From contig JAUCBJ010002451.1 in assembly GCA_032718475.1 (NCBI GenBank), forward strand, positions 1 through 64,000: DNA of 64,000 bases. Direction: 5' to 3'. A program made the position numbers and the translations under genes. Within the stretch, counting starts at the first letter, position 1. The number at the start of each line of letters is the position of its first letter. Shown here in pieces: positions 1-10,476 of this stretch. This stretch comes from Nemertoderma westbladi (lineage: Eukaryota > Xenacoelomorpha > Nemertodermatida > Nemertodermatidae). The notes beneath the pieces are model-generated. The model did no database searches. It had not been told where the DNA came from and worked only from the letters and a program-made list of their open reading frames with translations.

Positions 1-787
1 TCCTAACTAGGTGAACAGGAGGATCTTTGGAGGGTATGGGAGACGGAGTGGGAGGTATGGGGGATCTGTGGAGGGTGTGGGAGACGGAGTGGAAAGTACA
101 GGAGGATCTTTGGAGGGTGTGGGAGGCGGAGTCGGAAGTACGGGAGGATCTTTGGAGGATGTGGGAGGCGGTGTGGGAAGTATGGGGGGATCTGTGGATG
201 GTGTAGGAGATGGAGTGGGAGGTATGGGGGGATCTGTGGAGGGTGTGGGAGGCGAAGTGGGAAGTATGGGGGGATCTGTGGACGGTGTGGGAGACGGAGT
301 GGGAAGTACAAGAGGATCTTTGGAGGATGTGGGAGGCGGTGTGGGAAGTATGGGGGGATCTGTGGATGGTGTAGGAGACGGAGTGGGAGGTATGGGGGGA
401 TCTGTGGAAGGTGTAGGAGACGGAGTGGGAAATACAGGAGGATCTTTGGAGGGTGTGGGAGGCGGAGTCGGAAGTATGGGGGGATCTGTGGATGGTGTAG
501 GAGACGGAGTGGGAAATACAGGAGGATCTTTGGAGGGTGTAGGAGACGGAGTGGGAAGTACAGGAGGGTCTTTGGAGGGTGTAGGAGACGATGTGGGAGG
601 TATGGGGGGATCTGTGGACGGCGTGGGAGACGGAGTGGGAAGTACAGGAGGATCTTTAGAGGGTGTGGGAGGCGGAGTGGAAAGTACAGGAGGGTCTTTG
701 GAGGGTGTAGGAGACGGAGTGGGAGGTATGGGGGGGGATCTGTGGACGGCGTGGGAACCGGAGTGGGAAGTACGGGAGGATCTGTGA
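1..787. repeat. 42-bp minisatellite, array A
   Basis: G-rich tandem array with a 42-bp period (about 18 copies). Units carry GGATCTTTGGAGGGTGTGGG or the variant GGATCTGTGGATGGTGTAGG, in a loose higher-order alternation. The array reaches the left edge of the window, so its true start is unseen. Because 42 is a multiple of 3, long ORFs exist on both strands (Gly/Val/Ser-rich one way, Pro/Ser/Thr-rich the other). Nothing else suggests translation. It shares variant units with the array at 2369-3945. Confidence 0.97.
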
Positions 788-1339
788 AATCCAGAGTGAT
801 CCCCAGAAGTTAGTTATTTTCAGTTATTCAGTTATATTCTGATTCAGTTATATTATTCTTGCGTTGGATCATCACTCCTGGTATCTCTTATATGATATAT
901 CCTATAATGCTATCCACATAACGTAAGGTTCACTACACCACCATCATCCACTACACCGTTAAGGTTACTCCCCTTAACAACGGTTGCTATGACAACACTG
1001 GTTCGGGACCGGGTTCATTGGATTGACAATCATCGATAGAAACTAATTTGGTGTAAAATTTCTAGATATTGAGTGTTTATAATAGCGGTTGCTAGGGTCT
1101 CATTCGCTGTTGACATGGAAACACGTTTTATTCAAATTGCTCAAGGCTGAGAGAGCGACACCCTCCCTAATATCGATTGGTATGGTATTGTGGTCACGAA
1201 ACTGATGAAACATTTTATGGGTAGAAAATCGCAGGTTCACTCTGCTGCCGGACTATGTCTACATTATATCTCTATTGACAATACAGTTAAAATTGTTGTT
1301 TTCTGTTGTAATTTGGAGTTGCGATTTGCTATAAGAATA
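788..1339. other. Spacer, nothing recognised
   Basis: AT-rich sequence between array A and the duplicated flank. I see no gene, RNA gene or repeat of note in it. Confidence 0.5.
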
Positions 1340-1393
1340 CCCGCGGGCAGGACACCCTCGGGCTTCGCCCTCGGGTTGTTTCCTGCCCGCGGG
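1340..1393. repeat. GC-rich hairpin
   Basis: CCCGCGGGCAGGA at 1340-1352 is the exact reverse complement of TCCTGCCCGCGGG at 1381-1393. A smaller GGGC/GCCC stem lies in the loop. The same structure, slightly damaged on the left arm, starts the second copy of the flank at about 4276-4327. It could be the end of an unrecognised mobile element. Confidence 0.8.
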
Positions 1394-2364
1394 TTAAATA
1401 ACTGGGAAAATAACTAACTTCTGAGGAATAAGTCAGTTGTTACACATTTATTATGGTATGCATTTCGATTATTTTTGTCCCTTAACAACTATTTACAGAT
1501 TCTAAAAGGGCATTGTTTGGGGGAAGAGTTTACAAAATGGGGCTTGGAAAGTTTTGGGGGTGTTTATATTTATTTTTCCCAAGGGAATTGGAAAATTTTC
1601 GGTGTGTTTCACTTTAATTCATTAATTGCATAGGTGTTATTTTGCCCAAGGGAATAATAACACCCAAGCTCCAAAGGTAAAACATTACTGTGTCATGTGT
1701 GTTGTATAGCTCTAGGCTTAATTCATCCAATCGCCGTAAGATTCGATCATCAAAAATCACCCGAATTTGTTAGTAAAAATTGATGTCAAACTTATTTAAA
1801 TGGTTTACTTTCTAAAATTCTATATTTTCCTATAGTGGCCGCTAGGGGTAACATATTGCATAAACTTCAAATTGGATATATAACTAAATTGGCTGAATTA
1901 ATTGAATAGTATCCATTGTATCCAATGTATCCATTACCCACAGACGGTATTGTTCACATTAAATACGTTTTATTAGTATAATTAAGTATTTAGTACTTAG
2001 GAAAATAAAAGTTACAACTTTTTTCCACTATAATCGAGTTATTTTATTTCCCGAGCGCCAGCGAAGTTAATAAAGGGTCGAGAGAATATTGAAAAAAATG
2101 TGCTAGGCCCTACGTTTTTTGCCATATAATACGTAATTTTATTCTTAAATTGGTACTTTTTTTACTTATATTTCTGTGCTAGTGCAATTCAATTTATACC
2201 AACAATATCCTTAACGGGATTGTTGTAATAGTTATTAAAGTAAATTATTAGCAAACTATATTGCTATCGTAGTTCTGGGGTTCAAATTACTGCACTCGTC
2301 CTCCTGATGCTGCCTTACTCAATGTTAAATAATTTAATGGTTCTGGAATATATTAAGTTTATTA
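1345..2364 (+). repeat. 1-kb flank duplication, copy 1
   Basis: This segment is repeated almost base for base at 4278-5303. Both start at the GC hairpin and end at the same TATTAAGTTTATTA. The main difference is a short replaced stretch near 1905-1925 (4847-4865 in copy 2). It contains the short inverted repeat GGTGTTATT...AATAACACC near 1630-1665. No coding potential is seen. Confidence 0.95.
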
Positions 2365-2368
2365 TAGT

Positions 2369-3945
2369 ATGGGGGGATCTGTGGACGGTGTGGGAGACGG
2401 AGTGGGAAGTACAGGAGGATCTTTGGAGGGTGTGGGAGGCGGTGTGGGAGGTATGGGGGGATCTGTGGAGGGTGTAGGAGACGGAGTGGGAAGTACAGGA
2501 GGATCTGTGGAGGGTGTGGAAGGCGGAGTGGGAAGTACAGGAGGATCTTTGGAGGGTGTGGGAGACGGAGTGAAAAGTACAGGAGGATCTGTGGACGGTG
2601 TTTTTTTTTTGTTGACAAGCCGGCACAGCATTCTTAAAAATGCAGCTGCAATGCAGCATACCGATCCTAGTAGTAGTGGACGGTGTGGGAGACGGAGTGG
2701 GAAGTACAGGAAGATCTGTGGACGGTGTGGGAGACGGAGTGGGAAGTACAGGAGGATCTTTGGAGGGTGTGGGAGACGGAGTGGGAGCTATGGGGGGATC
2801 TGTGGAGGGTGTGGGCGACGGAGTGGGAAGTACAGGAGGATCTTTGGAGGGTGTGGGAGGCGGAGTCGGAAGTATGGGGGATCTGTGGATGGTGTAGGGG
2901 GCGGAGTGGGAAGTACAGGAGGATCTGTGTATGGTGTAGGAGACGGAGTGGGAGGTATGGGGGGATCTGTGGAGGGTGTAGTAGACGGAGTGGGAAGTAC
3001 AGGAGGAGCTTTGGAGGGTGTGGGAGACGGAGTGGAAAGTACAGGAGGATCTGTGTACGGTGTGGGAGACGGAGTGGGGAGTACAGGAGGATCTTTGGAG
3101 GGTGTGGGAGACGGAGTGGGAGGTATGGGGGATCTGTGGAGGGTGTGGGAGACGGAGTGGGAAGTACAGGAGGATCTTTGGAGGGTATGGGAGGCGGAGT
3201 CGGAAGTATGGGGGGATCTGTGGATGGTGTAGGAGACGGAGTGGGAGGTATGGGGGGATCTGTGGAGGGTGTGGGAGGCGAAGTGGGAAGTATGGGGGGA
3301 TCTGTGGACGGTGTGGGAGACGGAGTGGGAAGTACAGGAGGATCTTTGGAGGGTGTGGGAGGCGGTGTGGGAAGTATGGGGGGATCTGTGGATGGTGTAG
3401 AAGACGGAGTGGGAGGTATGGGGGGATCTGTGGAGTGTGTAGGAGACGGAGTGGGAAATACAGGAGGATCTTTGGGGGGTGTGGGAGGCGGAGTCGGAAA
3501 TATGGGGGGATCTGTGGATGGTGTAGGAGACGGAGTGGGAGGTATGGGGGGACCTGTGGACGGTGTGGGAGACGGAGTGGGAAGTACAGGAGGATCTTTG
3601 GAGGGTGTGGGAGGCGGTGTGGGAAGTATGGGGGGATCTGTGGATGGTGTAGGAGACGGAGTGGGAGGTATGGGGGGATCTGTGGATGGTGTAGGAGACG
3701 GAGTGGGAAATACAGGAGGATCTTTGGAGGGTGTAGGAGACGGAGTGGGAAGTACAGGAGGGTCTGTGGACGGTGTAGGAGACGGAGTGGGAGGTGTGGC
3801 GGGATCTGTGGACGGCGTGGGAGACGGAGTGGGAAGTACAGGAGGATCTTTGGAGGGTGTGGGAGGCGGTGCGGGAAGTATGGGGGATCTGTGGATGGTA
3901 GGGAGACGGAGTGGGAGGTATGGGGGGATCTGTGGAAGGGGTGTA
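2369..3945. repeat. 42-bp minisatellite, array B
   Basis: Same 42-bp family as array A, about 36 copies, broken only by a 75-bp LINE end at 2601-2675. Higher-order blocks of variants in array A recur here. With the duplicated flank on its left and right, this implies that an array-plus-flank unit was duplicated in tandem. Long ORFs in several frames are products of the repeat and are not called as genes. Confidence 0.97.
2601..2675 (+). mobile_element. RTE-like LINE 3' end inserted in the array
   Basis: A T-run leads into the last ~60 bases of the LINE family found at 26.3 kb and 58.3 kb (GACAAGCCGGCACAGCATTC and onward) and ends in the family's TAGTAG tail. GTGGACGGTGT precedes the insert and is repeated directly after it at 2676-2686. 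This looks like a target-site duplication of about 11 bp, although the target is itself repetitive. It is a severely 5'-truncated retrotransposition event. Confidence 0.88.
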
Positions 3946-3957
3946 TCCGCATCCGGG

Positions 3958-3979
3958 TTTGTCCGCATATGCGGACAAA
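3958..3979. repeat. 22-bp perfect palindrome
   Basis: Two 11-base halves (TTTGTCCGCAT and its reverse complement) with no spacer, just after array B. A related stretch, GTCCGCATTTTGCGGA, follows within 30 bases. Possibly the end of a small mobile element; function unknown. Confidence 0.8.
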
Positions 3980-4118
3980 AAAGTATTTTATGTCCGCATT
4001 TTGCGGATAAAAAGTGAATTTTTAAATGAATAACTAGTAAAAAAACACTAGTTACCGTAGAAAAATATATACTAAGGTTGAGAACATTCACCATTATAGT
4101 ACCAATTTAATTTGGTTC

Positions 4119-4196
4119 AGGACAATTCGGTCCCGGACAATTCGGTCCCATAACATAAAATAAATGGGACCGAATTGTCCGGGACCGAATTGTCCT
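4119..4196. repeat. Perfect 33-bp inverted repeat with 12-base loop
   Basis: The left arm (4119-4151) and right arm (4164-4196) are exact reverse complements around a 12-base AT-rich loop. Each arm holds two copies of GGACAATTCGGTCCC, itself nearly palindromic. The structure suggests a tiny MITE or fold-back element, or a strong cruciform. It has no obvious target duplication. Confidence 0.92.
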
Positions 4197-4277
4197 GCTT
4201 CCATTTTTACATGTAGTTATAAAGTTGGAAACAATTTCTATTAATAACAAATTTATATTGCTCTATGCTTAACCCTT

Positions 4278-5303
4278 GGGCAGGAACACCCTCGGGCTTC
4301 GCCCTCGGGTTGTTTCCTGCCCGCGGGTTAAATAACTGGGAAAATAACTAACTTCTGGGGAATAAGTAAGTTGTTACACATTTATTATGGTATGCATTTC
4401 GATTATTTTTGTCCCTTAACAACTATTTACAGATTCTAAAAGGGCATTGTTTGGGGGAAGAGTTTACAAAATGGGGCTTGGAAAGTTTTGGGGGTGTTTA
4501 TATTTATTTTTCCCAAGGGAATTGGAAAATTTTCGGTCTGTTTCACTTTAATTCATTAATTGCATAGGTGTTATTTTGCCCAAGGGAATAATAACACCCA
4601 AGCTCCAAGGTAAAACATTACTGTGTCATGTGTGTTGTACAGCTCTAGGCTTAATTCATCCAATCGCCGTAAGATTCGATCATCAAAAATCACCCGAATT
4701 TGTTAGTAAAAATTGATGTCAAACTTATTTAAATGGTTTACTTTCTAAAATTTCTATATTTTCCTTATATTGGCCGCTAGGGGTAACATATTGCATAAAC
4801 TTCAAATTGGATATATAACTAAATTGGCTGAATTAATTGAATAGTATTTTTGGTGGACAAGTCATGTATCCATTACCCACAGACGGTATTGTTCACATTA
4901 AATACGTTTTATTAGTATAATTAAGTATTTAGTACTTAGGAAAATAAAAGTTACAACTTTTTTCCACTATACTCGAGTTATTTTATTTCCCGAGCGCCAG
5001 CGAAGTTAATAAAGGGTCGAGAGAATATTGAAAAAAATGTGCTAGGCCCTACGTTTTTTGCCATATAATACGTAATTTTATTCTTAAATTGGTACTTTTT
5101 TTACTTATATTTCTGTGCTAGTGCAATTCAATTTATACCAACAATATCCTTAACCGGATTGTTGTAATAGTTATTAAAGTAAATTATTAGCAAACTATAT
5201 TGCTATCGTAGTTCTGGGGTTCAAATTACTGTACTCGTCCTCCTGATGCTGCCTTACTCAATGTTAAATAATTTAATGGTTCTGGAATATATTAAGTTTA
5301 TTA
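4278..5303 (+). repeat. 1-kb flank duplication, copy 2
   Basis: Near-identical to 1345-2364, in direct orientation. Copy 1 is followed by array B; copy 2 is followed by AT-rich unique sequence with a short duplicated AAGAAATTCCA segment at 5437-5500. Confidence 0.95.
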
Positions 5304-6744
5304 AGAATATATTAAGTTATTTACTATTGAGTAAATATATTGAGTTTACTATTGAGCATGGATTTTGCTCAAATTACATACAAAGCTGCAAACATTTTCT
5401 ACTTCGATGCTCTTTCAACACATGTAATAAAATTTAAGAAATTCCACGAAAAATATTTTCACAAATAAAATTTAAGAAATTCCATGAAAAATATTTTCAC
5501 ATGAAATACAAAAGTAGTTGGTGGTCTGAATGCCTGATTTGCACCTGATGTGACACACAACAGACCTAAGACGAGTACAGCAGCATTACCGGTTCCTATG
5601 TTTGTATGTCAGTATGTAACACTTCACTACTTCTAAGAGGGAATAACATGGTTATTTTGCCCTACTAGGGCAAAATAACTTTTATGGCCGTAGCCCAGCA
5701 TTAGAGATAGTTATAATCCCGCTAATAAATGTGTAACAAATAAAATTGTACTTTTATAGCTAATAGGAATAGAACAGTTGTTAACAATAAAACAGGGGTA
5801 ATATTGAAGGGGCACTTTTACATAGCCCGATGTGTGAGGCGTTTTTTTTTTAATTTTGCAGCATTTTTTCAATAAATTTTTTAGAGATTTTAAATGGTAG
5901 CTGCTGTAGAACAATTATAATATTATGTTCAAATAAAATAAAACAAGTCGGCAATTGAATCAAATAAACCATCGAAATGAACACTAATTAATTTTTGATA
6001 ATATTTTTTTAAATGTTCAAGAAAAATTTCAGCTATTTGTTATTGAAAAAATTATGTTCTAGAACAAATATTTAATAATAAAAACTTTTTTTTCCCGAGA
6101 AAAAAAACAAGGTTTGTATTAAAATAAACCATAAACCTGTAAAACGCGAGAAATAAGTTGTCACAAGCGATTGAACTATTGAAAGGATTTTCAAAATTTG
6201 TGCGCACCAAAATTTGGTGCCGCACCAAAATTTGGCCCACCGAGGAAAACAAGTTTGAAATTTCTAAATTAATTTATATGAATTCCTTATCTAATTGCAA
6301 ACTAATTCCATCCAATTAATCCATCTAATTCCTGCAAAATAAACTAAATAAATTTTAGTTTGAAAAGGTTTTCTTCCGTATATTTATTAAATACCAAACC
6401 TTATACTAACTACGGTATGTAGCACAAATACTGGATGTTCAATATTCATGTTCTAGAACATATTTATTTTGTTCTAGAACATTTTATTTAAACTAACTAG
6501 TTGTCGCTACTTTTTAATCTCCTAGAACAAGTTCGTTATCAATTAAGGTTCTAGAACACTTTGTTTTACTGGAACATTAAAAATAAATTAAATATTATAT
6601 TGATCGTTTATACAAACCGAATAAATAAAAACAGCTAGTAAATAATTACTGGCTACGCTGACTATCTAATAACAATTACTAGCGCTGTAATACTTATTAG
6701 TACTTTAGCAATTTAGCGGCAATTTACTTTATTTTATCTTTTAG
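5304..6744. other. AT-rich spacer or intron upstream of the WD40 exon
   Basis: No gene is seen. It contains a palindrome at 5651-5679 (12-base arms GTTATTTTGCCC and reverse complement, 5-base loop). The stretch at 6100-6225 resembles 26225-26312 and ends in CACCAAAATTTGGTG, so it is probably an old copy of that fold-back family. The end of the spacer, ATCTTTTAG, is a good splice acceptor at 6743-6744. Confidence 0.5.
6055..6557. promoter_or_regulatory. Cluster of GTTCTAGAAC palindromes (heat-shock-element-like)
   Basis: Perfect GTTCTAGAAC palindromes lie at about 6056-6065, 6450-6459, 6471-6480 and 6548-6557, 200-700 bases upstream of the first WD40 ATG. TTC-nn-GAA is the tail-to-tail half of a heat-shock element. 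Most sites have only two pentamers, fewer than the usual three. Another TTCTAGAAC lies in the intron at 8618. Regulatory function is an inference; AT-rich repeats could carry the palindrome instead. Confidence 0.35.
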
Positions 6745-6764
6745 ATTCAATAATCCCCCTAACA

Positions 6765-7611
6765 ATGGCGCCGATCCGGGAACTCAAAATGATCCCGGGT
6801 ACCGAGGAGGTTGTCTTTGTGTCTTACAACCTCCCCTGTATCATAAACTCAACAACTCTCTACGAAAAGGAAGATCTACCGGGATCCGGAGGTTCTAACG
6901 ATTACTGGAGAGTCGCGGTTTCTACGGACGGGAACCGCGTTGCCTCGGGAACCTGGGTGGGGGGGTCGGTGACTGTCTGGGAGCGGGAAGCGACCGGTTG
7001 GAGGGTCGTAGTGGAGGTACCGGGGGAGGAGTTAGTGGTTGGTGGGGGGGAGTATGAAATAGGATGGGAATAGATATAAATCCCTCCAACCGGGACGTCA
7101 TTGCAACTTGTGGGTCCGACGGGGGGATTTCTATTATATCAATAACTGGGAGGAAATATAAGGTTACGAACTGGGTGGGGCATTCTGGTGGGTTAACTGT
7201 ATTCGGTTCGACTCGAACGGGTCCCGGTTGGCCAGCTGTTCGGATGATAGAACAGTAAAAGTTTGGGTGACCGGAACCCGGGAGATGTTGTACCAATACC
7301 GGGGGCACAGTGGGGGGTCTACAGTCTGGGTTGGGGTCCGGATGGGGAGTCAGTGGTGTCGGTAGATGAGGGAGGAGGGATCCATCGCTTCGGTGTTGGT
7401 ACAGGGGAGACCTTGTGGAGACAGGAAGCAACTCCTGAGGTCCGGAGGATCGTATTGAGTCCGAACGGATCCAGAATCGCTGCTGTTGGGGTGAACGGGT
7501 TGATTTATATTCTAAATTCTGTAACTGGGGAGGTTATCAACCGGATTGAAGGAACGGGGAGCGGCATCGAAGCGGTGGATTTCTGTAAAGATGACCGGCA
7601 TATTATTACAG
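6765..7611 (+). CDS. WD40 beta-propeller exon of a ROCO/CARD gene (with frameshifts)
   Basis: Encodes four to five WD40-type repeats: blocks such as GHSGG, SRLASCSDDRTVKVW and SPNGSRIAAVGVNGLIYI. ATG 6765 has a good context (AACAATGG). The frame is also open back to a splice acceptor at 6744, so an upstream exon is possible. The frame breaks near 7070, 7190 and 7310. Each break is repaired by one extra base in an A or G run, and twice it falls exactly at the GHSGG-V junction. This suggests either homopolymer errors in the assembly or recent decay. The exon ends ACAG|GTAATT after ...DRHIIT. Joined in phase 1 to the exon at 10477, it completes a WD repeat. The exon is clearly more GC-rich than the downstream exon. 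WD40 propellers act as protein-binding platforms. Confidence 0.7.
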
Positions 7612-8461
7612 GTAATTAATTAATAGACCTCATTTTATTAAAACACGTTAATTAATTACTATTAAAAATTAATTAGGCCTAGAGTCTAATTCAGTACCGT
7701 ACCACGTACCATAGTAAGTAATAATCATTATAACACTTAAATGAATTAATTACATTAATTATTATTATTTAATTTTATTTTATTTAATTAATAATTTACT
7801 TACCGATATGATGCGGATTAACTGAACATTACCTTCACTCCCTCCTGCCAATATCGGGTACCATGGGAACGACATTAAAATTAGTCTAATAGGGGTATCA
7901 GAATATAGACCATTACAACATAGTCCCTGTAGTCGGATAGTTTTAGGTGCGGTTTGGTTCCGGTAAATGTAACATAAAAATAAACTAATAAACCAGCAAT
8001 TAGCTTAATAATATTATGTATTCAGGTATCTGTTAGGTTGTTTTTTATTGGTTTGTATCAATGGCGTTTTAACCAACTGGTAGTTCTACTTAAATAAACA
8101 AACTATAATGGTACCAATAGGCGTACCGCTACTGCAATGCAGTAAAGTAACTGTACACAGAGAATACAACCGGTAATGTATAATAAAAACTTTCATTTTT
8201 AAGTCTGCCACACAGTCTCATTACTTAGGCATACAACAAGGTATATTATATATACATACCTTGCTCGTATTACACGCTGTCATTTTAGATAAGAAGGGAC
8301 ATCCCTAACCCACACCCCACCTTATTTTTATACAATCTTTATCATACTTTATTTAACATGGAGCTACATAGAATTTTATATTTTGAATTTGTAGACGTTT
8401 AACGTTTGCGATATCGCCCTCATTGCAATACGGCCATTCCTCATATTAGCCACAACGACAT

Positions 8462-8855
8462 ACAGTATTATTAGAAAGCTTGAGTTGTAAGGATTCCAAA
8501 TATAAATATATTTTTAGTTTCGTTGAGAAACAGCTGAGATATAATACTGGCGTTCAAAGATTGTGATAAATTATCATTTGCTGGAAGTCATTTATTATAA
8601 TTAATATAAACACCACATTCTAGAACGTGATATTATTTTTATCATTTTTATGATAAAAATCCTATTTATTTATCCTATTTATTATATATTATTATATTTA
8701 TGTATGCATAGCTACACATATACATAAATAACTGGTATATTATAATGAAAGATAATTCTTGCAATCTTAGAACGCCCATATCTCATCTGTTTCTCAACGA
8801 AATTGAGACATTAATACATATTTGGAATCCTCACAATGCAAGCTTTCAAATATAT
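8462..8855. mobile_element. Fold-back/MITE-like element
   Basis: The left arm (about 8472-8570, containing GTTTCGTTGAGAAACAGCTG) is the imperfect reverse complement of the right arm (about 8745-8850, containing CATCTGTTTCTCAACGAAAT). Pairing extends through AAGCTT...AAGCTT ends and inner GGCGTTC...GAACGCC blocks. It has no ORF and looks like a non-autonomous DNA element in the intron. Confidence 0.75.
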
Positions 8856-9224
8856 AAAAAATAAATCACTATTGATGAGAAAATTGGCAGCGAAACGAAG
8901 GCAACAATTTCGTAAAAGTCACTTTTATAAAACGCTAACGTAAAAAATTTAAATGTAAAATTGAAAATTCCGGTTACATGGGGTCTTCTACTCTGAGTTG
9001 AACTAATACAATTTTTAATAAGAAAACATCTTATTTCTGCGAGTTAAATTATCGTGCAGTACTGTAGGGAGATGATTTTTGACTCATACTGTTTGGAATA
9101 TTACTATTTTATTTACAGCCACATTTACTATTTACAACTATATGGCAATATTCCTGATCTCTTACGGGGTCAGGCAAAGACAAATTTACTCTATAGTATT
9201 TATACCGGTATTGATACCGGTATA

Positions 9225-9257
9225 AGGCGGGGTAGCTCATTTGGTTGAGCGCTGGGC
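9225..9257 (+). mobile_element. tRNA-derived SINE head (5' half only)
   Basis: GGGGTAGCTCATTTGGTTGA followed by GCGCTGGGC matches a tRNA D-arm with a Pol III A box. No T-arm or B box follows: the 35-bp satellite begins immediately, so only the 5' half survives. It is not a functional tRNA gene. Confidence 0.55.
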
Positions 9258-9836
9258 AGTATCAGTATACAGTATCGCGGGTAGTTGTTTATATTAACAG
9301 TATACAGTATCGCGGGTAGTTGTTTATATTATCAGTATACAGTATCGCGGGTAGTTGTTTATATTAACAGTATACAGTATCGCGGGTAGTTGTTTATATT
9401 ATCAGTATACAGTATCGCGGGTAGTTGTTTATATTATCAGTATACAGTATCGCGGGTAGTTGTTTATATTAACAGTATACAGCATCGCGGGTAGTTGTTT
9501 ATATTAAAAGTATACAGTATCGCGGGTAGTTGTTTATATTAACAGTATACAGTATCGCGGGTAGTTGTTTATATTAACAGTATACTGTATCATGGGTAGT
9601 TGTTTATATTAACAGTATACAGTATCGCGGGTAGTTGTTTATATTAACAGTATACAGTGTCGCGGGTAGTTGTTTATATTAACAGTATATAGTATCGCGG
9701 GTAGTTGTTTATATTATCAGTATACAGTATCGCGGGTAGTTGTTTATATTAACAGTATACAGTATCGCGGGTAGTTGTTTATATTAACAGTATACAGTAT
9801 CGCGGGTAGTTGTTTATATTAACAGTATACAGTATC
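9258..9836. repeat. 35-bp minisatellite
   Basis: About 16-17 copies of a 35-bp unit built on CAGTATACAGTATCGCGGGT plus AGTTGTTTATATTAA. Nearly all differences are single bases (ATTAT/ATTAA). Unlike most arrays in this window the period is not a multiple of 3. Confidence 0.97.
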
Positions 9837-9910
9837 AGTGAGATATTGTATTTCAGCTTCATACTTCGGCTCAGAAATATTGCAAAAAATATATTTTTAT
9901 AATTTTAACC

Positions 9911-10019
9911 ATCCTATTGTCCCGCCTATTGCCCCGCCTATTATCCCGCCTATTGTCCCGTCTATTGTCCCGCCTATTGCCCCGCCTTTTGTCCCGCCTA
10001 TTCTCCCGCCTATTGTCCG
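9911..10019. repeat. 12-bp satellite (CCGCCTATTGTC)n
   Basis: Nine or so copies of a 12-bp C-rich unit with CCTATTGTCCCG / CCTATTGCCCCG variants, inside the predicted intron. Confidence 0.93.
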
Positions 10020-10084
10020 TTTATCCTTGCTATAATACGTAATTTTGGATTAACTATAAGAAAGTTTGAGATGTCAGTTATATT

Positions 10085-10421
10085 CGATGAAAAATTCTGG
10101 GTTGGAGCAAGTTAAATATTATTAATCAAATGTCAAATATAATTACATATATATTTCGGTAGCTCAGCGCTATCATTATCAATAAAGTACAAATCTAATA
10201 TAAATTGCAGAATTGACTAACGTAATGTATGACTTGATATCTGTTGAAAATTGCACTAAAACCAGAATAAATGTTGTAACCAAAAAACAGAAGACATAGG
10301 CAGGGAAACGTATAGGGTCCGGAGGTGCATACGGGAGACCATAACGAATTATATTTATAATTATATTTGTAATTTGATTAATAATATTTAACTTGCTCCA
10401 ACCCAGAATTTTTAATCGTAA
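10085..10421. mobile_element. MITE with ~65-70-bp terminal inverted repeats
   Basis: The left end (CGATGAAAAATTCTGGGTTG and on to about 10150) is the reverse complement of the right end (about 10350-10421, closing CAACCCAGAATTTTTAATCG). The arms match over roughly 65 bases with few mismatches. It ends about 55 bases before the acceptor of the ROC-COR exon. It has no ORF and is non-autonomous. Confidence 0.85.
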
Positions 10422-10476
10422 TATTGGATGTCAACTCTGTGGAAAGACAACTTAACAATAATTATACTTTATGCAG

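Larger units (their letters stand above)
7612..10476 (+). other. Predicted 2.9-kb intron
   Basis: Starts GTAATT after ACAG and ends TTATACTTTATGCAG, giving a phase-1 junction that restores a Gly codon inside a WD repeat. It is AT-rich and holds two fold-back elements, a tRNA-like half, and 35-bp and 12-bp satellites, each listed separately. No other coding sequence is seen within it. Confidence 0.65.

Noticed and set aside
11-787. Gly/Val-rich 258-codon ORF and the large ORFs on both strands of 2315-4094
   Set aside because: They are products of a 42-bp repeat that is open in several frames on both strands at once; no promoter, domain or codon signal supports translation.
1190-1417. 75-codon ORF across the GC hairpin
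   Set aside because: No domain; the hairpin is duplicated at 4276 where the ORF is not kept.
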